A stretch of DNA of 64,000 bases, taken from NCBI RefSeq assembly GCF_016654005.1, contig NZ_JAEPWN010000011.1, positions 1 through 64,000 on the forward strand, read 5' to 3'. Of the stretch, positions 58,449 to 64,000 are shown piece after piece. Source of the DNA: Brevundimonas nasdae (GTDB lineage Bacteria > Pseudomonadota > Alphaproteobacteria > Caulobacterales > Caulobacteraceae). The notes beneath the pieces were generated by a model that did not search any database, was not told where the DNA came from, and worked only from the letters and a program-made list of their open reading frames with translations. How positions within the stretch are numbered: the first letter of the stretch is position 1; every line of letters starts with the position of its first letter. The translations under genes and the position numbers were made by a program.

Positions 58449-60314
58449 ATGAAGCGTCCGAGCCTTGTTGTCGCTGTCAGCACGCTGGCCCTTGTATTGG
58501 CGGCGGGACCGTCACTGGCTCAGGATGCGGCGTCGATACGGATCGGCGGCACGGTGGAGGGGGCGCTGACGTCCAGCGACCGCAAGGCCCCGCGCAACGC
58601 CTATGTCTATGACGACTATCGCTTCCAGGCCCGCGCGGGCCAGCCGCTGGAAGCCATTCTGCGCTCCAACGATTTCGACGCCTATCTGGCCCTCTATGCA
58701 GAAGGATCCACAACGGCCCTGGTCGAGGATGACGACGGACTGGGCGAAGGCACGGATGCGCGGCTGCGCTACACGCCCGAAACGGACGGCGTTTATATCC
58801 TGCGGGCCCGCACCTACAGCGGTCTGGACGGCGGGGATTACCGCCTGTCGCTGACGGAACGCCCACGTGCGCCGCGCGGGCCGCGCCCCACGCCCATCCG
58901 ACTGGGCGCGACCATCACGGGCGAGCTGACGTCGCGGGATGCCGAGAGCGACGACGGCGGGCGCTACAAGGCCTATTCGTTCCGCGCCGCCGCTGGGGAT
59001 CGGTTCACGATCACCCAGGATTCCGACGCCTTTGATTCGGTGGTGCTGGTCGGGCGGATGAACGGGCCTGACTTTGTCGAACTGGGCCGCAATGACGACG
59101 GCCCCGACGGCGGTCTGAACTCGCGCCTGACCTTCACCGCTCCGGCGGCGGGCGAATACGTCATCCGCGCGACCTCGTTCTCCAGCGGCACGGGCCGGTT
59201 CACGGTCGGCCTGGCGGAAGCCCCGCCCGCGCCCCCGTCCAAGCCGATCGCTGTCGGCGACAAGGTCGACGGCACGCTGAACCGCTCCAGCCCGACCAAC
59301 GACAATGGCCGACGCGTCGAAACCTACCGCTTCACCGGGACCAACGGCCAGCGCATCGCCGCCGACCTGAAGTCCAGCGACTTCGACGCCTATCTGACCC
59401 TGCGCCGCGCCTCTGACAACACGATCCTGGCCGAGAATGACGATGGCGGCAGCGGCACGGATTCGCGCCTCGCCCATACGCTGGATGCAGACGGCGACTA
59501 TATTCTCGAAGCCCGGGCTTTCAGCGCCGACAGCGACGGCAAGTTCACGCTGGAGTTGACCGAGACCGCGCCGCCGCCCCCCCCGACCGAGGCTGTCTTT
59601 GGCCAGACCGTCGAGGGCGAACTGAAGGAAGACGGTCCTCAAAGCGACAGCGGAAAGCGCTACACCGACTATGTCTTCACCGGCACGGAGGGCCAGCGCA
59701 TTCAGGCCGTTCTGCGATCCGGCGACTTCGACGCCTATCTGGAGATCGGGTCAGCGGATGGCGAGTTCAGCGCCGACGTCACGGACGACGACGGACTGGG
59801 CGAGGGGACGGACGCGCGCCTGATCTACACCCTGCCGTCGGACGGTCAGTACATCGTGCGCGCCACCTCCTATTCGTCGGACAGCAAGGGTCTGTACTCG
59901 CTGGAGCTGTCGGATCGCGGGCCGGAGCCCAAGCCCGGCAGCCTGCTGATCGGCGCCACGGTGCGCGGAACCCTGACGGACAAGGATGAACTGTCGGACG
60001 AGGGCGCCTATTATGACGCCTATCGTTTCCAGGCGAAGAAGGACGACAAGCTGCGGATCACCATGGTGTCCAACGCCTTCGATTCCTACATCGACCTGGG
60101 CGAGGACGGCGACAGCTTCTCCAGCATCGCTCACGACGACGACGGCCTGTCGGACATGCACGCCCGGCTGGACTGGACCGCCCCCAGCGATGGTTGGTAC
60201 GTCATCCGCGCCCGCGCCTACGGCCCGAACCAGACGGGGGCCTACGCCCTGACGCTGGAGCGTCAGCCGGTCAGCACGCCGCGGGAAAACGTCCCCGCCG
60301 CAAGGGAGCCATGA
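58449..60314 (+). CDS. Secreted protein of five tandem PPC domains
   Basis: A 621-residue exported protein. A signal peptide (LVLAAGPSLAQ) is followed by five roughly 115-residue PPC (pre-peptidase C-terminal, DUF-like beta-sandwich) repeats, each with SNDFDAYL-like, DDDGLGEGTDARL-like and DGVYILRARTYSG-like segments, rich in Asp and Gly as in a calcium-binding style. No catalytic domain or anchor is seen; PPC domains usually occur as single copies at the end of secreted peptidases. It might act as an extracellular binding or stabilising scaffold. An open frame upstream to 58221 overlaps folD; ATG 58449 gives a clean signal. Confidence 0.85.
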   Translation: MKRPSLVVAVSTLALVLAAGPSLAQDAASIRIGGTVEGALTSSDRKAPRNAYVYDDYRFQARAGQPLEAILRSNDFDAYLALYAEGSTTALVEDDDGLGEGTDARLRYTPETDGVYILRARTYSGLDGGDYRLSLTERPRAPRGPRPTPIRLGATITGELTSRDAESDDGGRYKAYSFRAAAGDRFTITQDSDAFDSVVLVGRMNGPDFVELGRNDDGPDGGLNSRLTFTAPAAGEYVIRATSFSSGTGRFTVGLAEAPPAPPSKPIAVGDKVDGTLNRSSPTNDNGRRVETYRFTGTNGQRIAADLKSSDFDAYLTLRRASDNTILAENDDGGSGTDSRLAHTLDADGDYILEARAFSADSDGKFTLELTETAPPPPPTEAVFGQTVEGELKEDGPQSDSGKRYTDYVFTGTEGQRIQAVLRSGDFDAYLEIGSADGEFSADVTDDDGLGEGTDARLIYTLPSDGQYIVRATSYSSDSKGLYSLELSDRGPEPKPGSLLIGATVRGTLTDKDELSDEGAYYDAYRFQAKKDDKLRITMVSNAFDSYIDLGEDGDSFSSIAHDDDGLSDMHARLDWTAPSDGWYVIRARAYGPNQTGAYALTLERQPVSTPRENVPAAREP

Positions 60315-60334
60315 TCCACGTCTAAGCGGCCTGG

Positions 60335-61366
60335 ATGACTGGCTTTCCGTCATCCGGCCGCAAGGACCAGCATCTCGATGTGGTGCTGTCCGGGCGTGGG
60401 CGTCATAGGCGCGACGCGGGCTTCGACACCATCCGGTTCGTGCATGAAGCCTTGCCGGATCTTGACCACGACAAGATCGACCTGGGCGCGGATTTCCTGG
60501 GGCGGCGTCTGAAAGCGCCCCTGCTGATCAGTTCCATGACAGGCGGGCCCTCGCGCGCCGAGGAGATCAACGCCCGACTGGCCGAGGCGGCCCAGCATCT
60601 GGGCATCGCCCTGGCTGTCGGTTCGCAGCGCACGGCCATCGAGGATGCGGCGACCGGCGGCCTGGGCATGGCCCTGCGCAACCGGGCGCCGGACACCTTC
60701 ATCCTGTCCAACATCGGCGCGGCCCAGCTGACGCGCGGCTTTGGCGTCGATGAAGCGCGCCGTGCGGTCGATATGATCGGCGCAGACGCCCTGATCGTGC
60801 ATCTGAATCCCCTGCAGGAAGCCTGTCAGCCTGAGGGCGACCGCGACTGGTGGGGCGTTGGCGCGGCGCTGGAGGCGCTGATTCTGAAACTGGATGTCCC
60901 GGTGGTGGTCAAGGAGACGGGGGCGGGCCTGTCGGGCCGCACCGCGCGTCGTCTGATGGATATGGGGGCCGCCGCCGTGGACGTGGCGGGCGCGGGGGGC
61001 GCCAATTGGGGCCTGATCGAAGGCGAGCGCGCGACCGATCCCATCGACGCGGAACACGCCGCCGCCTTCGCCGACTGGGGCGTTCCGACCGCCCGCGCCA
61101 TCGTTGATGTGCGCCGCGCCTGCCCAGAAGCGACAGTGATCGGCTCCGGTGGTGTTCGCGACGGTCTGGATGTCGCCAAGGCCATCCGCATCGGCGCCGA
61201 CATCGTGGGGCAGGCGACCGGCGTGCTTCAGGCCGCGACCCTCTCGACCGAGGCGGTGGTCGGGCATTTCCAGACGATCATGCGTCAACTGCGCACCGTC
61301 TGCTTCTGCACCAACTCGGCCAATCTGGCGGCCCTGCGCCGCGCGCCGCTGCAGCCCTTCGACTGA
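60335..61366 (+). CDS. fni: Type 2 isopentenyl-diphosphate delta-isomerase
   Basis: A 343-residue FMN enzyme: RKDQHLDVVL near the N-terminus, LISSMTGG, AVGSQRTAIED, VHLNPLQEACQPEGDRDW, the conserved VVVKETGAGLSGR and GGVRDGLDVAKAI. It interconverts IPP and DMAPP using reduced FMN and NADPH and is unrelated to the type 1 Idi enzyme. It follows the PPC gene by 20 bp. The start MTGFPSSGRKDQHL fits the family. Confidence 0.93.
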   Translation: MTGFPSSGRKDQHLDVVLSGRGRHRRDAGFDTIRFVHEALPDLDHDKIDLGADFLGRRLKAPLLISSMTGGPSRAEEINARLAEAAQHLGIALAVGSQRTAIEDAATGGLGMALRNRAPDTFILSNIGAAQLTRGFGVDEARRAVDMIGADALIVHLNPLQEACQPEGDRDWWGVGAALEALILKLDVPVVVKETGAGLSGRTARRLMDMGAAAVDVAGAGGANWGLIEGERATDPIDAEHAAAFADWGVPTARAIVDVRRACPEATVIGSGGVRDGLDVAKAIRIGADIVGQATGVLQAATLSTEAVVGHFQTIMRQLRTVCFCTNSANLAALRRAPLQPFD

Positions 61367-61477
61367 CGCTCCCGTGAAGTTCCGGCTGCCGAACGCCTCT
61401 TGAGTTTGGCGTCAGTCGGGATAATGCTGGCGAAATGTGATCGTTCTCAAGAGCGGCGCGCCTCGGGGGAGGAACCA

Positions 61478-62785
61478 ATGTCGAATGCTGAAATCAGCGT
61501 AGCCTTCTTTCTGCAGATGGCGGTCATCATCGCCGCCTGCCGGGCCGCCGGCTGGTTGGTGAAGACCTATCTGGGCCAGCCCCAGGTCGTCGGTGAAATG
61601 ATCGCGGGCGTGATCCTGGGCCCGTCGCTGTTCGGCCTTCTGGCCCCCGATCTTCAGGCCATGATCTTCCCCAAGGAGACCAAGTCGGTCCTCTATGTCG
61701 GCGCCCAACTGGGCATCGGCCTTTACATGTTCATGGTCGGGCTGGGCTTCCGCTCCGACCATTTCCGCTCCAACGTCCGCAGCGCCGCCGCTGTGTCATT
61801 CTCCGGCATGATCGCGCCCTTCCTTGTCGCCATCGCCCTGTCGCCCTGGCTGATGCACATGGGCCTGTTCGGCAAGGGTGTGGACGCCATGCAGGCGACC
61901 CTGTTCCTGGGCGCGGCCATCTCCATCACCGCCTTCCCGGTCCTGGCCCGCATCATTCAGGAGCGTGGGCTGGCCAGGACGCCGCTGGGCACAATGACCC
62001 TTTCGGCGGGGGCCATCGACGACGCCTGCGCCTGGACGGTTCTGGCGCTGGTTCTGGCCAGCATGGGCGGCGGCTCCGCCGTCGCGGTCAAGGCCATCGT
62101 CGGCGGCGGCCTGTTCGCCGGCCTGATGCTGACCATGGGGCCAAAGCTGCTGGCGCCGCTGGCCCGCATGGCCGAGCGTGAGGGCAGGGTCAGCCCGGCC
62201 CTGCTGGGCGCTGTGCTGGTGCTGTTCATGCTTTGCGCCTGGGCCATGGATGCGGCAGGGCTGCATTCGGTGTTCGGCGGCTTCATCCTGGGCGCCGCGA
62301 TGCCGCGCGGTGTCCTGACCCGGGAGTTGAAGCGTCAACTGGAGCCGTTCGCCCTGGTCGTTCTGGTGCCGATGTTCTTCACCTTCTCGGGCTTGAATAC
62401 GCAACTCACCATGGTCTCCAGCCTGTCGCTGCTGGGCGTGGCGATGGTCATTCTGATCGGCTCCATCCTGGCCAAGGCCGTGGCCTGCTGGGCGGCGGCG
62501 CGGGTGACCGGCCATGACAACCCCACCGCCATGGGGATCGGCGTCCTGATGAATGCGCGAGGCATGATGGAGCTGATCATCCTCAACATCGGCTTGCAGA
62601 AGGGCATCATCGGCCCGGCCCTGTTCTCGATGCTGGTGCTGATGGCCATTGTGACCACCCTGATGACCTCGCCGGTGTTCGAATGGGTCTATGGCCGCCA
62701 GGCGCGTGAGCGGGGCGAACTGGGCGCGCTGGAGGATGACAGCGAACCCGAAACCATCGGCCGCACGCCCGCCGCCGCCAATTAA
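61478..62785 (+). CDS. CPA2-type cation:proton antiporter
   Basis: A 435-residue membrane protein with 11-13 helices of the Na+/H+ exchanger fold: GQPQVVGEMIAGVILGPSLFG at the start (in part), SAGAIDDACAWTVLA containing the conserved Asp-Asp pair in TM5, and GGFILGAAMPRG. There is no TrkA-N domain as in KefB/KefC. It probably exchanges Na+ or K+ for protons; ion specificity cannot be read. ATG 61478 has GGGGAGGAA upstream; the frame open to 61400 is rejected. Confidence 0.88.
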   Translation: MSNAEISVAFFLQMAVIIAACRAAGWLVKTYLGQPQVVGEMIAGVILGPSLFGLLAPDLQAMIFPKETKSVLYVGAQLGIGLYMFMVGLGFRSDHFRSNVRSAAAVSFSGMIAPFLVAIALSPWLMHMGLFGKGVDAMQATLFLGAAISITAFPVLARIIQERGLARTPLGTMTLSAGAIDDACAWTVLALVLASMGGGSAVAVKAIVGGGLFAGLMLTMGPKLLAPLARMAEREGRVSPALLGAVLVLFMLCAWAMDAAGLHSVFGGFILGAAMPRGVLTRELKRQLEPFALVVLVPMFFTFSGLNTQLTMVSSLSLLGVAMVILIGSILAKAVACWAAARVTGHDNPTAMGIGVLMNARGMMELIILNIGLQKGIIGPALFSMLVLMAIVTTLMTSPVFEWVYGRQARERGELGALEDDSEPETIGRTPAAAN

Positions 62786-62835
62786 CCCCACGCCCGACGC
62801 GGTTGCCAACGCCCCGAGTCTGCGTGTAGGGGACC

Positions 62836-62955
62836 GCTTCCTGTTGGGGAGTAGCTTCCGGCGCGATTAAGCCGGGATCGGGTCAACACACTCGCGCTTC
62901 GGCGCGTGGCGCGATCAGCGGAACCACCGCCTAGCGAGACCAGCGCGTTCCACCG
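62836..62955 (+). ncRNA. yybP-ykoY manganese riboswitch in the mntP leader
   Basis: The hallmarks of the yybP-ykoY class occur in order: GGGGAGTAGC at 62846-62855, GTCAACA at 62882-62888 followed by CACTCG, a GC hairpin CGCGCTTCGGCGCG, CGGAACC, and TAGCGAGACC at 62932-62941. These match the E. coli mntP leader closely. Mn2+ binding by this RNA raises expression of the downstream gene, a manganese exporter here. The remaining leader (62956-63006) contains CCACCG / CGGTGG-type complementary segments that may be the expression platform. Ends are approximate. Confidence 0.93.
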
Positions 62956-63006
62956 CCGCACCGGCCGGAGTGGAGTGCGTTGCTCTGCGTCCGGTGGAAG
63001 TTGCTT

Positions 63007-63579
63007 ATGACCCCAGGAGCCATCGCGATCCTATCCCTCAGCATGTCGACGGACGCCTTCGCCGCCGCCATCGGACGTGGCGCGTCGCATCGCCCCAACT
63101 GGATCGACGCTGTGAAGACCGGCCTGGTGTTCGGCGTCATCGAGGGCATCACCCCGCTGATCGGCTGGGCGCTGGGCATTGTGGCGGCGGGGTTTGTCGA
63201 ACAAATCGACCACTGGATCGCCTTTGGCCTGCTGGGCGCGGTGGGCGGCAAGATGCTCTGGGAGGCGTGCAAGCCGCGTGACGCCGAAGAAGACGCCGCA
63301 CCGCGCCGCACGGGCCGCTGGGCCCTGATCGCCACCGCCGTCGGCACCAGCATCGACGCCGCCGCCGTCGGCGTGGGGCTGGCCTTCCTGGGCGCGAACA
63401 TCTGGGTGATCGCCGCCTCGATCGGCTTCACCACCTTCGTCCTGACCACCATCGGCCTGCTGATCGGCCGCGCGGTGGGCGCCAAATTCGGCAAGGCCGC
63501 CGAGTTCGTCGGCGGCCTTGCCCTGATCGGTCTTGGAACCATGATCCTGCTGGAGCACCTGGGCGTTCTGGCAGGCTGA
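63007..63579 (+). CDS. mntP: Manganese efflux pump MntP
   Basis: A 190-residue protein with six transmembrane helices and the two MntP signatures: SMSTDAFAAAIGRG and GTSIDAAAVGVGLAFLG with the conserved aspartates. It exports Mn2+. The riboswitch upstream senses the exported ion, which confirms the role. The ATG at 63007 (MTPGAIAIL) is used; an open frame to 62980 would add nine residues from the leader. Confidence 0.95.
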   Translation: MTPGAIAILSLSMSTDAFAAAIGRGASHRPNWIDAVKTGLVFGVIEGITPLIGWALGIVAAGFVEQIDHWIAFGLLGAVGGKMLWEACKPRDAEEDAAPRRTGRWALIATAVGTSIDAAAVGVGLAFLGANIWVIAASIGFTTFVLTTIGLLIGRAVGAKFGKAAEFVGGLALIGLGTMILLEHLGVLAG

Positions 63580-63587
63580 TTTTTGGC

Positions 63588-64000
63588 CTAGGCCGAGGGC
63601 AGCAGACCCTCGGCGAAGGACCGGTAGCGACCGGCCCGCACCCCGTCCGTCGCGCGGGCGATGTCGGGCGCGAAATAGTGGTCGGACGTATAGGGAGCGG
63701 CGGCTTCACGGACGATGGCGAACACCTGCTCCAGTGCGGGCGAACTGGTCAGCGGACGGTGGAACTCGATCCCCTGTGCGGCGGCCAGCAGTTCGATGCC
63801 GACCACGGTCGCCGTGTTCTCGGCCATGTCCAGCAGGCGGCGCGCGCCGTGGGTGGCCATCGACACATGGTCTTCCTGATTGGCGCTGGTGGGCACGGTG
63901 TCGATGCTGCACGGATGGGCGACCATGCGGTTCTCGGCGATCAGGGCCGCCGCCGTCACCTGGGCGATCATGAAGCCGGAGTTCAGGCCGCTCTCCTTGA
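63588..64000 (-). CDS. hutH: Histidine ammonia-lyase, C-terminal fragment (continues beyond window)
   Basis: The frame is open to the window edge and reads ...[19 protein letters not shown], then [25 protein letters not shown] (in part) and [13 protein letters not shown], the conserved C-terminal third of HutH. The MIO active-site triad lies outside the window. The enzyme deaminates histidine to urocanate, the first step of histidine use. The stop is 8 bp from the convergent mntP stop. The rest of the hut cluster presumably lies upstream, beyond the window. Confidence 0.93.
   Translation of the reverse strand, partial: KESGLNSGFMIAQVTAAALIAENRMVAHPCSIDTVPTSANQEDHVSMATHGARRLLDMAENTATVVGIELLAAAQGIEFHRPLTSSPALEQVFAIVREAAAPYTSDHYFAPDIARATDGVRAGRYRSFAEGLLPSA

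Overview
The window is GC-rich chromosomal DNA from an alphaproteobacterium, most likely Caulobacterales and probably Brevundimonas. This rests on the gene families and their order: a TipN-like polarity factor, a CheY-like regulator coupled to a CheE-like protein, the lptF-lptG-lptD-surA-pdxA-rsmA run with pepA-holC facing away, xerD facing aroK-aroB, mutL with its own endonuclease motif, and an RcnB-like secreted protein. It is inference; no ribosomal RNA or species marker is present. No tRNA, rRNA or CRISPR array was seen. Coding density is high and no gene-free stretch exceeds about 300 bases. The longest gaps are a 222-bp nested palindrome (15407-15628) and the 221-bp mntP leader (62786-63006).

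Layout. 1-91: 5' end of an IS5-type element abutting the stop codon of a J-domain gene. 92-9394: J-domain protein and bolA (divergent), hybrid histidine kinase, RcnB-like protein, ATP-dependent DNA ligase, MscS channel coupled to threonine aldolase, and an Atm1-type ABC exporter. 9382-13034 (minus): CheE-like protein and response regulator, accA, a HicA/DUF1902 toxin-antitoxin pair, xerD. 13160-15410 (plus): aroK-aroB-acetyltransferase, translationally coupled. 15625-19461: MliC-like lipoprotein, tadA, an RluB-type pseudouridine synthase with a long basic tail, a GFA protein, rsmD, YjhX. 19637-23806: ECF sigma factor with a membrane partner, a small membrane protein, then the operon mutL - DUF3601-like - low-molecular-weight phosphatase. 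23943-26019: YceI lipoprotein and a cytochrome b561-YceI fusion. 26101-32367: fabD-fabG-acpP-fabF-mltG-yicC-gmk. 32380-41513 (minus): lptF-lptG-lptD-surA-pdxA-rsmA-aminotransferase. 41657-44250: pepA-holC and two I78-type inhibitor lipoproteins. 44266-49737: LysR/pirin pair, DoxX, proline iminopeptidase, DUF423, MFS transporter, and a Pcp-like protein without catalytic residues. 49787-58354: TipN-like protein, 60-aa membrane microprotein, phospholipase D-family enzyme, EEP hydrolase, two TPM proteins, LemA, folD. 58449-64000: a secreted protein of five PPC domains, type 2 IPP isomerase, a CPA2 antiporter, mntP behind a Mn2+ riboswitch, and the 3' end of hutH.

Function. Most of the window is housekeeping. 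Fatty-acid synthesis (accA; fabD/G/F, acpP) and envelope building (lptD/F/G, surA, mltG) dominate. Shikimate (aroK/aroB), folate (folD), B6 (pdxA) and isoprenoid (fni) steps are present, with RNA modification (tadA, rsmA, rsmD, RluB-type) and DNA maintenance (mutL, xerD, holC, ligase). The accessory layer consists of the IS fragment, the toxin-antitoxin pair, YjhX, the repeat element and several small secreted proteins. The best regulatory signal is the yybP-ykoY manganese riboswitch before mntP. I found no large unknown multi-gene system. The more unusual items are the long palindromes, the nested I78 gene, the inactive Pcp-like protein, the PPC-only protein and the ECF sigma locus.
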